64,000 nt of DNA, from NCBI RefSeq assembly GCF_021602155.1, contig NZ_BQHY01000013.1:124001-188000 (forward strand). The letters are read 5' to 3'. Under the pieces are notes generated by a model. It ran no database searches. It saw only the letters and a program-made list of their open reading frames with translations, and was not told the DNA's origin. Positions within the stretch are counted from its first letter, which is position 1, and every line of letters starts with the position of its first letter. The position numbers were made by a program, and so were the translations under genes. Source of the stretch: Pseudomonas parakoreensis (GTDB taxonomy: Bacteria > Pseudomonadota > Gammaproteobacteria > Pseudomonadales > Pseudomonadaceae). Below are positions 50,430 through 58,921 of the stretch, piece by piece.

Positions 50430-52247
50430 ATGTTTATCTTGCGCCTCTTATTCCGTTTGCTGACTCTGATCGTGGTACTGCTGGGCCTGGTCCTGACCGT
50501 CATTCTGTACTACGTCGCCAACCCGAAACTGCCCTTCTATACCCCGGCCCAACAGGTGCATTACCTGCAACAGTGGAGTGAGGAGGAGCGCCAGACTTAC
50601 TATTTCACCCCGCAAGGGACGCAGGTCAAAGGCCTGCGCTATGAATGGTTCCAGGCGCTGGAGCTGCCCTTCTCGCAGCAGCGTTTCGCGTCCCCGGAAT
50701 ACCTCGCACGCTTCGGTTTTCTGGTTGATCCGCAGCAGAAAGCCACGCCGAACAATCCGGGCAATCTGCCGGTCGGTTTCGCGCGCCATCAGAACCCCGG
50801 CGGTACCGAGCAATACCTCGATATCACCTGCGCTGCCTGCCACACCGGCGAACTGCGCTTCAACGGCCAGGCCGTGCGGATCGACGGCGGGTCGGCGCAG
50901 CATGTTTTGCCTTCCAGCGTTCCTACATTGCGCGGTGGCAGTTTCGGGCAGGCATTGGTCGCCAGTCTGACCTCGACTTACTACAACCCGTGGAAATTCG
51001 AACGCTTCGCCAGAAATGTTCTGGGCGATGACTACGAGCCGCGCCGCGAGCAACTGCGCAAAGACGTCAAGCAATCGCTGAACACCTTCCTCAAAGTCGC
51101 CTGGAACGATACCCATCGCGGCCTCTACCCGACCGAGGAAGGCCCTGGACGCACCGATGCGTTCGGCCGCATTGCCAACGCCACCTTCGGCGACGCAATT
51201 TCCCCCGCCAACTACCGCGTGGCGAACGCCCCGGTCGACTACCCGCAACTGTGGGACATGTGGACCTTCGACTGGGTGCAGTGGAACGGCTCGGCGCAGC
51301 AACCGATGGCGCGCAACATCGGTGAAGCGTTGGGCGTCGGCGCCACGCTGAATTTCTTCGACAGCAACGGCCAGCCGCTGCAAGGCGATGCGCGTTATGC
51401 CTCGAGTGTGCGCGTACGCGATCTGCACACAATCGAGGAAACCCTGCAACGCCTGCAGCCACCAGCCTGGCCGGAAGATGTCCTGGGCGCCATCGACAAA
51501 CCGCTGGCCGCCAAGGGCCGCACGCTGTTTGCCGAGAACTGCGCCGGTTGCCACGTGCCGCGCAAGACTCAAGAGGGCGAGCGCTGGGTGCAGCACTTGC
51601 ACATGTTGCCGGTTGAGGTGATCGGCACCGACCCGAATGCCGCGACCAATATTGCCACCCACCGTTTCGACCTGACCCCGCTGCAATGGGACCCGAAAGA
51701 ACTCGAACAGATGGATGTGAAGTTGCATCCGACGCCCACCGAACCACTGGATCTGAGCCAGCTGTCGGTGGCCAAGGGCCTGGCCTACGTCACCGCGTTC
51801 GTCGAGAACCGTGCCTATCGCGAGGCCGGCGTCACCGCTGAGGAAAAGCCACAACTCGACGGCTTCGGCCTGCCGATCGGTGTGCGTGAAAAGGTTGCCT
51901 ACAAGGCCAGGCCACTGGCCGGCGTCTGGGCCACCGCGCCGTTCCTGCACAACGGTTCGGTGCCAAGCCTTTATCAGTTGCTGTCGCCGCAGGATGAGCG
52001 CGCGACGACTTTCTATAAGGGTTCGTTCGAGTATGACCCGCGCCATCTGGGTTATCGCACCGAAGCCTTCACCAACGGCTTTTTGTTCGACACGCGAATC
52101 ACCGGCAACCACAACAGCGGCCACGAGTTCCGCGCTGGCGAGCGCGGCAATGGGGTTATCGGCCGCCTGCTGCAACCGGAAGAACGCTGGGCCTTGCTGG
52201 AGTACCTGAAAGTATTGGGCGGGCCATTGGAGGCGCAACTGCCATGA
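50430..52247 (+). CDS. Membrane-anchored di-haem cytochrome c (peroxidase/RoxA-like family)
   Basis: A 605-residue protein. Seen: one N-terminal anchor helix (about 8-28, LLFRLLTLIVVLLGLVLTVILYYV), then a periplasmic part with two haem sites, CAACH at 134-138 and CAGCH at 371-375, separated by about 235 residues as in RoxA and long bacterial di-haem peroxidases. A late ATAPFLHNGSVPSLYQLL is the MauG/CcpA-type conserved segment. It likely reduces peroxide or an organic substrate at the expense of the respiratory chain. The stop overlaps the next start by four bases, so it is coupled to a catalase-like gene, and the pair may act together. Confidence 0.88.
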   Translation: MFILRLLFRLLTLIVVLLGLVLTVILYYVANPKLPFYTPAQQVHYLQQWSEEERQTYYFTPQGTQVKGLRYEWFQALELPFSQQRFASPEYLARFGFLVDPQQKATPNNPGNLPVGFARHQNPGGTEQYLDITCAACHTGELRFNGQAVRIDGGSAQHVLPSSVPTLRGGSFGQALVASLTSTYYNPWKFERFARNVLGDDYEPRREQLRKDVKQSLNTFLKVAWNDTHRGLYPTEEGPGRTDAFGRIANATFGDAISPANYRVANAPVDYPQLWDMWTFDWVQWNGSAQQPMARNIGEALGVGATLNFFDSNGQPLQGDARYASSVRVRDLHTIEETLQRLQPPAWPEDVLGAIDKPLAAKGRTLFAENCAGCHVPRKTQEGERWVQHLHMLPVEVIGTDPNAATNIATHRFDLTPLQWDPKELEQMDVKLHPTPTEPLDLSQLSVAKGLAYVTAFVENRAYREAGVTAEEKPQLDGFGLPIGVREKVAYKARPLAGVWATAPFLHNGSVPSLYQLLSPQDERATTFYKGSFEYDPRHLGYRTEAFTNGFLFDTRITGNHNSGHEFRAGERGNGVIGRLLQPEERWALLEYLKVLGGPLEAQLP

Positions 52248-53407
52248 TGATCAACTCGTACAAAAAACCCTCCCTTCTCGCCCGCTTCTGGCTGTGGCTG
52301 GGGCGACTGCTGGGCAAAACCCTGCTGGCCCTGCTGATTGTCGGCCTGCTGGGCTGGGCGATCGCGAGCGCGTGGTTCATCTGGCAACACAGAGGTCCGG
52401 TGTCGGCGCAGGAACAGATTCCCGCCGGTGAAGCGGCCATGACCCAGGACGTGATCCAGACCGCCGTGCGTATCGTCGATCAACACCGCGAAGGCACACG
52501 CTACTTGCGCGATGCGCATGCCAAGGCACACGGTTGCGTAAAAGCCGAGGTCACGGTGTTGCCAGAACTGACGCCAGCGCTGCGCGAGGGTGTTTTCGGC
52601 GAACCGGGCAAAACCTGGCAGGCGCTGATTCGCTTGTCCAATGGCAACGCCTACCCGCAATTCGACAGCATCCGCGACGCCCGGGGAATGGCAATCAAGC
52701 TGCTCGATGTCCCCGGCAAGCAGCTGCTCGGCGACCTTCCGGTGCGCCGCGAACAAGACTTCGTGATGTTCAGCCATCCGAACTTCTTCGTCAGCGATGT
52801 CGCCGAGTACCGTCAAAATGTGGCTGCTCAGGCTGACGGCAAAAAAATCATGGCGTTTTTCCCCGGTTGGGATCCGCGCACCTGGCAGATCCGTCACCTG
52901 CTCATCGCCTTGGCGACTCTGTCACCGCCGCCGGACAGCCCGACCGCGACCACCTACTTTTCGGTATCGCCTTACAAATTTGGCGAGGCCAATGCCAAGT
53001 TTCGCGTTGCGCCGGATCCGGACAACTGCCCGACCTACACCCTGCCCGCACAAAATCACGACCTGCCGAATTTCCTGCGCAGCGCCTTGAACCAACAACT
53101 GTCGACAGATCGGGTACCGGCGTGTTTCGTGCTGCAGATTCAGCGCCAGGATGCGAACAAGTACATGCCGATCGAGGACACCAGCATCGAGTGGCGCGAG
53201 CAGGATTCAGCGTTCGAAACAGCGGCACGGATCACCCTGCCGGCGCAGGACTTCGACACGCCAGCGCTGAATCTGGCATGCGACAACCTGTCGTTCAATC
53301 CGTGGTTTGGTATCGAGGCGCATCGGCCGATTGGCGGGATCAATCGCTTGCGTAAAGCGGTGTATGAGGCGGTGAGCGATTATCGGCACAGTCGCAATGC
53401 CGAATAG
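52244..53407 (+). CDS. Membrane-anchored catalase-family protein (SrpA-like)
   Basis: A 387-residue protein with a single N-terminal anchor helix (about 25-48) followed by a compact catalase fold. Seen: AHAKAHGCVKAEV with the distal His (about 92-96), DARGMAIKLLDVPGK, FVMFSHPNFFVSD, the YFSVSPYKFGEANAKF segment and the C-terminal proximal-side FGIEAHRPIGGINRLRKAVYE. Monofunctional catalases are normally about 480 residues, and this shortened type includes SrpA, implicated in stress or desiccation. The ATG 52244 overlaps the cytochrome stop. Together they look like a periplasmic peroxide or lipid-peroxide defence unit (inference). Confidence 0.87.
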   Translation: MMINSYKKPSLLARFWLWLGRLLGKTLLALLIVGLLGWAIASAWFIWQHRGPVSAQEQIPAGEAAMTQDVIQTAVRIVDQHREGTRYLRDAHAKAHGCVKAEVTVLPELTPALREGVFGEPGKTWQALIRLSNGNAYPQFDSIRDARGMAIKLLDVPGKQLLGDLPVRREQDFVMFSHPNFFVSDVAEYRQNVAAQADGKKIMAFFPGWDPRTWQIRHLLIALATLSPPPDSPTATTYFSVSPYKFGEANAKFRVAPDPDNCPTYTLPAQNHDLPNFLRSALNQQLSTDRVPACFVLQIQRQDANKYMPIEDTSIEWREQDSAFETAARITLPAQDFDTPALNLACDNLSFNPWFGIEAHRPIGGINRLRKAVYEAVSDYRHSRNAE

Positions 53408-53429
53408 TGAGAAGACGAGGAGATGATTT

Positions 53430-53529
53430 GTGGTGAGGGGATTTATCCCCGATGGGATGCGAAGCAGCCCCAGCTTCAAGACTATGGGCCTGCTGCGCAG
53501 GCCATCGGGGATAAATCCCCTCACCACAC
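53430..53529. repeat. REP-like inverted pair (GTGAGGGGATTTATCCCCG type)
   Basis: Facing GTGGTGAGGGGATTTATCCC units around a 55-base spacer. It resembles family C in layout but has a different core (GGGGATTTATCCCC). Confidence 0.85.
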
Positions 53530-53561
53530 AGGCATTGCAGAAATTCTTAAATCGCAGACAG

Positions 53562-53588
53562 CAAAAAGCCCGCACTCGGCGGGCTTTC
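53562..53588 (-). terminator. Intrinsic terminator of second tRNA pair
   Basis: On the minus strand: AAAGCCCGCC, loop, GCGGGCTTTTTG. It lies downstream of tRNA-Asp at 53629. Confidence 0.85.
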
Positions 53589-53628
53589 TGTGGTGACCTG
53601 GCGTTCAGTGGGTCCAGGTGACCGAATA

Positions 53629-53705
53629 TGGCGCAGCGGACGGGACTCGAACCCGCGACCCCCGGCGTGACAGGCCGGTATTCTAACCGACTGAACTACC
53701 GCTGC
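53629..53705 (-). tRNA. tRNA-Asp (GTC), second copy
   Basis: Minus-strand 77-base cloverleaf with encoded CCA. Acceptor GCAGCGG pairs with CCGCTGC. The anticodon stem-loop GGCCTGTCACGCC has GTC, and the T loop is GGGTTCGAGTCCC. Confidence 0.97.
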
Positions 53706-53724
53706 GCGAAACGCTTGAAACGAA

Positions 53725-53800
53725 TGGTGGGTGATGACGGGATCGAACCGCCGACATTCTGCTTGTAAGGCAGACGCTCTCCCAGCTGAGCTAATCACCC
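53725..53800 (-). tRNA. tRNA-Val (TAC), second copy
   Basis: Minus-strand 76-base cloverleaf with CCA. Acceptor GGGTGAT/ATCACCC, anticodon loop CTTACAA with TAC, T loop GGTTCGATCCC. A -10-like CATAAT lies at 53821-53826 upstream. Confidence 0.97.
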
Positions 53801-53933
53801 TTCGCTTCGTTACGGGGCGCATTATGCCACAAGTTTTCGTAAAGTGTTGATTTAATTGAAGTTTTTTTTCAAATAAATCCGAAAACCGGTGAAACGACAC
53901 AAACCCGTTGGAACAAGGTACAAACGTGAGACA

Positions 53934-53960
53934 GAAAAAAACCCGCTTCAGCGGGTTTTT
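53934..53960 (-). terminator. Intrinsic terminator of first tRNA pair
   Basis: On the minus strand: AAAAACCCGCTGAAGCGGGTTTTTTT, a short GC stem with a strong T-run. It lies between the two tRNA pairs. Confidence 0.88.
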
Positions 53961-54000
53961 CCGTGGTGACCTGGCGTTCAGTGGTCCAGGTTACCGAATA

Positions 54001-54077
54001 TGGCGCAGCGGACGGGACTCGAACCCGCGACCCCCGGCGTGACAGGCCGGTATTCTAACCGACTGAACTACCGCTGC
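54001..54077 (-). tRNA. tRNA-Asp (GTC), first copy
   Basis: Sequence identical to the copy at 53629 over the whole tRNA, anticodon GTC, encoded CCA. The flanks are duplicated too (offset 372 bases). Confidence 0.97.
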
Positions 54078-54096
54078 GCTAAACACTTGAAACGAA

Positions 54097-54172
54097 TGGT
54101 GGGTGATGACGGGATCGAACCGCCGACATTCTGCTTGTAAGGCAGACGCTCTCCCAGCTGAGCTAATCACCC
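54097..54172 (-). tRNA. tRNA-Val (TAC), first copy
   Basis: Sequence identical to the copy at 53725. It is the first gene of the transcript, about 20 bases downstream of a consensus-like promoter. Confidence 0.97.
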
Positions 54173-54192
54173 TTCGCTTCGGTGTGGCGCGC

Positions 54193-54221
54193 ATTCTACG
54201 GAGCGACCCAACCTCTGGCAA
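54193..54221 (-). promoter_or_regulatory. Sigma-70 promoter of the tRNA operon
   Basis: Minus strand: -35 TTGCCA (54221-54216), 17-base spacer, -10 TAGAAT (54198-54193), followed by GCGCGCC, a GC-rich discriminator typical of stringently controlled tRNA promoters. Confidence 0.8.
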
Positions 54222-54331
54222 GCACTTTTTTAATTAATTTTCTCAGGCCTTCCAAAGGCTTAGAGAAGGGTTGGCCTATGCCACGGCGAAGACAATAATG
54301 CCCCCCTTTGTATAAAGGAGAGACTCACCCC

Positions 54332-55252
54332 ATGTGGTTCAAAAACCTGCTGATCTATCGCCTGACCCAAGACCTGCCTGTCGATGCCGAGGCGCTGGAA
54401 ACTGCACTGGCCACCAAACTGGCGCGTCCATGTGCAAGCCAGGAGTTGACCACCTACGGTTTCGTCGCGCCGTTCGGCAAGGGCGAAGATGCGCCACTGG
54501 TGCACGTCAGCGGCGACTTCCTGCTGATCGCTGCACGTAAGGAAGAACGTATTCTGCCGGGCAGCGTCGTGCGCGACGCGGTCAAGGAAAAGGTCGAAGA
54601 GATCGAAGCCGAGCAAATGCGCAAGGTCTATAAGAAAGAACGCGATCAGATCAAGGATGAAATCATCCAGGCGTTCCTGCCGCGTGCCTTTATTCGTCGT
54701 TCGTCGACCTTCGCTGCCATCGCACCGAAACAGGGCCTGATCCTGGTGAACTCGGCCAGCCCGAAACGCGCCGAAGACCTGCTCTCCACAATGCGTGAAG
54801 TGCTCGGCACCCTGCCCGTGCGTCCGCTGACCGTGAAAACCGCGCCGACCGCGGTGATGACCGAGTGGGTCACCACCCAGCAAGCAGCACCGGACTTCTT
54901 CGTGCTGGACGAATGCGAGCTGCGCGATACCCACGAAGACGGCGGCATCGTGCGTTGCAAGCGTCAGGACCTGACCAGCGAAGAAATTCAGTTGCACTTG
55001 AGCACCGGCAAAGTCGTCACTCAGCTGTCGCTGGCCTGGCAAGACAAGCTGTCGTTCATGCTCGATGACAAGATGACCGTCAAACGCCTGAAGTTCGAAG
55101 ACCTGCTGCAGGATCAGGCAGAACAGGACGGTGGCGACGAAGCGCTGGGCCAACTGGACGCCAGCTTCACCCTGATGATGCTGACTTTTGGCGAGTTCCT
55201 GCCGGCGCTGGTGGAAGCGTTGGGTGGGGAAGAGACTCCGCAGGGGATCTAA
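54332..55252 (+). CDS. rdgC: Recombination-associated protein RdgC
   Basis: Nucleoid-associated ring protein that binds DNA and limits RecA. Seen: 306 residues, starting [12 protein letters not shown], with [34 protein letters not shown] and the [27 protein letters not shown] helix of the central region, plus SIASP-like [29 protein letters not shown]. These mark the RdgC family. ATG 54332 is used, with GGAG upstream; an in-frame opening at 54308 is in the leader. The gene is monocistronic with its own terminator. It is located next to a tRNA cluster but shows no integration signs. Confidence 0.95.
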   Translation: MWFKNLLIYRLTQDLPVDAEALETALATKLARPCASQELTTYGFVAPFGKGEDAPLVHVSGDFLLIAARKEERILPGSVVRDAVKEKVEEIEAEQMRKVYKKERDQIKDEIIQAFLPRAFIRRSSTFAAIAPKQGLILVNSASPKRAEDLLSTMREVLGTLPVRPLTVKTAPTAVMTEWVTTQQAAPDFFVLDECELRDTHEDGGIVRCKRQDLTSEEIQLHLSTGKVVTQLSLAWQDKLSFMLDDKMTVKRLKFEDLLQDQAEQDGGDEALGQLDASFTLMMLTFGEFLPALVEALGGEETPQGI

Positions 55253-55261
55253 ACCTCTCTC

Positions 55262-55293
55262 CGGCGCCCTCCTTTATTGAGGGCGCCTTAAAA
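55262..55293 (+). terminator. Intrinsic terminator of rdgC
   Basis: GGCGCCCTC, seven-base loop, GAGGGCGCC, followed by TTAAAAAG. The T-run is weak. Confidence 0.65.
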
Positions 55294-55295
55294 AG

Positions 55296-55373
55296 CAAAG
55301 ATCGCAGCCTTCGGCAGCTCCTACATTTGGAATGTGTTTTCCTGTATGAGCTGCCGAAGGCTGCGATCTTTTT
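55296..55373. repeat. REP inverted pair, family B
   Basis: Facing CAAAGATCGCAGCCTTCGGC units with a small loop, between rdgC and the BASS transporter gene. Confidence 0.9.
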
Positions 55374-55426
55374 GCTGGCACCGTATGCTTAGCTTCCTAA
55401 CGCTTTCACATAATAAGGAACACGCC

Positions 55427-56392
55427 ATGCGAGCACTGGCTGCACTGAGCCGCTTTGTCGGCAACACTTTCGCTTACTGGGTTCTGATTTTCGCCGTGAT
55501 CGCATTCCTGCAACCGGCGTGGTTTCTCGGTCTCAAGGGTGCGATCGTGCCACTGCTGGGGCTGGTGATGTTCGGCATGGGTCTGACCCTCAAACTTGAC
55601 GACTTTGCTGCCGTCGCCCGCCATCCGTGGCGTGTGGCTCTGGGCGTGGTCGCACATTTCGTGATCATGCCCGGTGTGGCGTGGTTGCTCTGCCAGATCT
55701 TCCATCTGCCACCGGAAATCGCCGTCGGGGTGATTCTGGTGGGCTGCTGCCCAAGCGGCACCTCCTCCAACGTCATGACCTGGCTGGCCCGCGGCGATCT
55801 GGCGCTGTCGGTGGCGATTGCTGCCGTCACCACCCTCCTCGCCCCGCTGCTGACCCCGGCGCTGATCTGGCTGCTGGCTTCCGCGTGGTTGCCGGTGTCG
55901 TTCATGGAGTTGTTCTGGTCAATCCTGCAAGTAGTGTTGCTGCCGATCGTGCTCGGCGTGGTCGCGCAACGCGTGCTCGGCGACAAGGTGCGCCACGCGG
56001 TGGACGTGTTGCCACTGGTGTCGGTGGTCAGCATCGTGATCATCGTCACCGCCGTGGTGGCCGCCAGCCAGGCGAAGATCGCCGAGTCCGGGCTGCTGAT
56101 CATGGCCGTGGTGATGCTGCACAACAGCTTCGGCTACCTGCTGGGTTACTTCACCGGACGCCTGTTCAAGCTGCCACTGGCGCAGCGCAAGTCGCTGGCG
56201 CTGGAGGTCGGCATGCAGAACTCGGGGTTGGGCGCGGCGCTGGCCAGTGCGCACTTCTCGCCGCTGGCGGCGGTACCGAGCGCGTTGTTCAGCGTCTGGC
56301 ACAACATTTCCGGGGCGTTGCTCTCGACCTGGTTCCGGCGCATGAGCGAGAAGCAAGACCGTGAGGCGCTGGCGCAACAGCCGGCCGACTGA
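55427..56392 (+). CDS. Bile acid:sodium symporter (BASS) family transporter
   Basis: A 321-residue inner-membrane protein with about nine to ten helices. Seen: [24 protein letters not shown] and the [37 protein letters not shown] segment, whose [10 protein letters not shown] crossing loop is the sodium-site hallmark of the BASS family, then [16 protein letters not shown] in the second crossover. Bacterial members carry organic acids such as ketopantoate or pyruvate with Na+. The substrate is not identified. The start ATG 55427 follows AAGGAAC. Monocistronic, 120 bases before the guanidine riboswitch. Confidence 0.9.
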   Translation: MRALAALSRFVGNTFAYWVLIFAVIAFLQPAWFLGLKGAIVPLLGLVMFGMGLTLKLDDFAAVARHPWRVALGVVAHFVIMPGVAWLLCQIFHLPPEIAVGVILVGCCPSGTSSNVMTWLARGDLALSVAIAAVTTLLAPLLTPALIWLLASAWLPVSFMELFWSILQVVLLPIVLGVVAQRVLGDKVRHAVDVLPLVSVVSIVIIVTAVVAASQAKIAESGLLIMAVVMLHNSFGYLLGYFTGRLFKLPLAQRKSLALEVGMQNSGLGAALASAHFSPLAAVPSALFSVWHNISGALLSTWFRRMSEKQDREALAQQPAD

Positions 56393-56440
56393 CCGGGAAA
56401 CTTGATCCCCGGATTAATGCTCGGCAGACTGTTGCGCTAC

Positions 56441-56491
56441 GCGGGGACGACCCTGCGGCTCGATCGAGTTATCAATCTGGGGACGGCCCCG
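56441..56491 (+). promoter_or_regulatory. Guanidine-II (mini-ykkC) riboswitch upstream of sugE
   Basis: Two hairpins with ACGR tetraloops: GCGGGG-ACGA-CCCTGC at 56441-56456 and GGGG-ACGG-CCCC at 56479-56490, separated by about 22 bases. That is the consensus architecture of the guanidine-II riboswitch, known for controlling sugE/gdx. The ribosome site GGAGG at 56501-56505 lies just 3' of the second hairpin, fitting control of translation. Confidence 0.9.
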
Positions 56492-56511
56492 TCAATCGAT
56501 GGAGGTCTCTC

Positions 56512-56826
56512 ATGTCCTGGATCATTCTGTTTTTCGCCGGCCTGTTCGAAGTCGGCTGGGCCGTCGGCCTGAAGTACACCGACGGCTTCACCCGCCCGCT
56601 CCCCACCGTCCTGACCGTTGCGGCCATGGCCATCAGCCTTGGCCTGCTGGGCCTGGCGATGAAGGAATTGCCGCTGGGTACGGCTTATGCGATCTGGACC
56701 GGAGTCGGCGCTGTGGGCACGGTGATTGCCGGGATCATGCTGTTTGGCGAGTCGATGGCGTTGATTCGGCTGGCCAGTGTGGCGTTGATCATTACCGGGT
56801 TGATTGGCCTTAAAGTAAGCGCTTAA
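56512..56826 (+). CDS. sugE: SMR family guanidinium exporter SugE/Gdx
   Basis: A 104-residue four-helix small multidrug resistance protein. Seen: [21 protein letters not shown] with the essential membrane Glu13, [30 protein letters not shown] and [19 protein letters not shown]. Members of the SugE/Gdx subtype exchange guanidinium for protons as antiparallel dimers; the riboswitch directly upstream makes guanidinium export the best reading, in contrast to the EmrE subtype. ATG 56512 is preceded by GGAGG. A REP pair follows. Confidence 0.95.
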   Translation: MSWIILFFAGLFEVGWAVGLKYTDGFTRPLPTVLTVAAMAISLGLLGLAMKELPLGTAYAIWTGVGAVGTVIAGIMLFGESMALIRLASVALIITGLIGLKVSA

Positions 56827-56830
56827 GCCA

Positions 56831-56935
56831 ATGGCCCCATCGCTGGCAAGCCAGCTCCCACAGGTTTTCTGTATTTACACAAGATTTGTGTTCACCGGAG
56901 ATCCCTGTGGGAGCTGGCTTGCCAGCGATGGGGCC
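56831..56935. repeat. REP inverted pair, family A
   Basis: Facing CCATCGCTGGCAAGCCAGCT units, between sugE and the convergent MFS-acyltransferase gene. Confidence 0.9.
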
Positions 56936-56949
56936 AGCACTATCACCGA

Positions 56950-58824
56950 TTACCTGACGGCCCCGCGCAACGCCCCCACCAACCCCTGCAATTTCGCCGG
57001 TTCCGCAGATTCCACCGCCACCGCCGAACCCGCCACCAACGTCACCCGCGACCACAACCGCTTGAACAGTCCCTTGTTCGGATCGCGACTGAAGAAACTC
57101 CCCCACAACCCCTGCAACGCCAGCGGAATCACCGGCACCGGGGTTTCTTCGAGAATCCGCGTCAGCCCGCCCTTGAACTCGTTGATCTCGCCGTCAGTGG
57201 TCAACTTGCCTTCCGGGAAGATGCACACCAGCTCACCGTCCTTCAGATACTGGGCGATCCGGGTGAAGGCCTTTTCGTAGATCTGGATGTCTTCGTTGCG
57301 TCCGGCGATCGGAATCGTCCCCGCCGTGCGGAAGATAAAGTTCAGTACCGGCAGGTTGTAGATCTTGTAGTACATGACAAAGCGAATCGGCCGACGCACC
57401 GCGCCGCCAATCAGCAAGGCATCGACGAACGACACATGGTTGCACACCAGCAACGCTGCACCCTCGTCCGGGATCGCCTCGAGGTTGCGGTGCTCGACGC
57501 GGTACATGGAATGGCTGAGCAGCCAGATCATGAAACGCATGCTGAACTCGGGGACGATCTTGAAGATGTAGGCGTTGACGCCGATGTTCAGCAGCGACAC
57601 CACCAGGAACAATTGCGGAATCGACAGTTTGACCACACTCAGCAACACGATCGAAACGATCGCTGACACCACCATAAACAGGGCGTTGAGAATGTTGTTG
57701 GCGGCAATCACCCGCGCCCGCTCGTTCTCGGCGGTGCGCGACTGGATCAAGGCGTACAGCGGCACAATATAGAAGCCGCCAAAAATCCCGAGACCGAGAA
57801 TATCGACCAGCACCGCCCAGGTATGCGCAAAGCCCAGCACTTCGATCCAACTGTGGCCGGTGACGCTTTCCGGGATTCCCCCGGAATGCCACCACAGCAA
57901 CAGGCCAAACACGGTCAGGCCGAACGAACCGAACGGCACCAGACCGATCTCGACCTTGCGCCCGGAGAGCTTCTCGCACAGCATCGAACCCAACGCAATG
58001 CCTACCGAGAACACCGTGAGAATCAGCGTCACCACGGTTTCGTCGCCGTGCATCCATTCCTTGGCGTAGGCCGGGATCTGCGTCAGGTAAATCGCCCCGA
58101 CAAACCAGAACCACGAGTTGCCGACAATCGAACGCGACACTGCAGGGGTCTGGCCCAGACCGAGTTTGAGGGTGGCCCAGGACTGGCTGAAGATGTTCCA
58201 GTTCAGGCGCATTTCCGGCGATGCCGCGGCAGCGCGTGGAATGCCGCGACTGGCGAGATAACCCAGCAGGGCAATGCCGACAATCGCCGTCGACACCAGT
58301 GGCGCGTAATGGGTCGAGGACATGATGATGCCGGCGCCGATGGTCCCGGCGAGAATCGCCAGAAACGTGCCCATCTCCACCAGCCCGTTGCCGCCAACCA
58401 GTTCATCCTCACGCAATGCCTGCGGCAGGATCGAATACTTCACCGGCCCGAACAGCGCCGAATGCGTGCCCATGGCGAACAGCGCGACCAGCATCAGCGA
58501 CAGGTGATCGAAGAGGAAACCGACCGATCCTACGGCCATGATCGCGATTTCCGCGAGTTTGATCAGACGGATCAGCGCGTCCTTGGCGAATTTTTCCCCG
58601 AACTGCCCGGCCAGCGCCGAGAACAGGAAGAACGGCAGGATAAACAGCAGCGCACACAGGTTGACCCAGATCGAACGGTCACCCTCGATGGTCAGCCGAT
58701 ACAAAATGGCGAGAATCAGCGACTGCTTGAACACGTTGTCATTGAACGCGCCCAGCGACTGCGTGATGAAAAACGGCAGGAAGCGCCGGGTGCGAAGCAG
58801 GTTGAACTGTGAGGGGTGACTCAT
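56950..58824 (-). CDS. MFS transporter fused to a PlsC acyltransferase (lysophospholipid flippase type)
   Basis: A 624-residue fusion protein of the LplT-Aas type. Seen: about 12 MFS helices over residues 1-420 (FFITQSLGAFNDNVFKQSLILAIL at the start), then a PlsC acyltransferase domain (about 430-600) with the catalytic NHVSFVDA (NHx4D box), RFVMYYKIYNLPVL and FPEGKLTTDGEI (the FPEG glycerol-phosphate site). Proteins of this type bring lysophospholipid across the inner membrane and re-acylate it. No acyl-ACP synthetase domain follows, unlike E. coli Aas. ATG 58824 gives the usual start MSHPSQF; the longer frame has no signal. Confidence 0.92.
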   Translation of the reverse strand: MSHPSQFNLLRTRRFLPFFITQSLGAFNDNVFKQSLILAILYRLTIEGDRSIWVNLCALLFILPFFLFSALAGQFGEKFAKDALIRLIKLAEIAIMAVGSVGFLFDHLSLMLVALFAMGTHSALFGPVKYSILPQALREDELVGGNGLVEMGTFLAILAGTIGAGIIMSSTHYAPLVSTAIVGIALLGYLASRGIPRAAAASPEMRLNWNIFSQSWATLKLGLGQTPAVSRSIVGNSWFWFVGAIYLTQIPAYAKEWMHGDETVVTLILTVFSVGIALGSMLCEKLSGRKVEIGLVPFGSFGLTVFGLLLWWHSGGIPESVTGHSWIEVLGFAHTWAVLVDILGLGIFGGFYIVPLYALIQSRTAENERARVIAANNILNALFMVVSAIVSIVLLSVVKLSIPQLFLVVSLLNIGVNAYIFKIVPEFSMRFMIWLLSHSMYRVEHRNLEAIPDEGAALLVCNHVSFVDALLIGGAVRRPIRFVMYYKIYNLPVLNFIFRTAGTIPIAGRNEDIQIYEKAFTRIAQYLKDGELVCIFPEGKLTTDGEINEFKGGLTRILEETPVPVIPLALQGLWGSFFSRDPNKGLFKRLWSRVTLVAGSAVAVESAEPAKLQGLVGALRGAVR

Positions 58825-58921
58825 CTTCCGTGTTTCCCTGAGGTCGGTAGAGAATGGCCTGGATCTGCTTATTGGAATCTCGATCGGCGATCCAGGCCAC
58901 ACCTTACCTAAACTTTTCAGG

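Noticed and set aside
53562-54221. A genomic island at the tRNA cluster
   Set aside because: No integrase, no direct repeat of a tRNA 3' end at a distance and no shift in composition. The repeat seen is a local tandem duplication.
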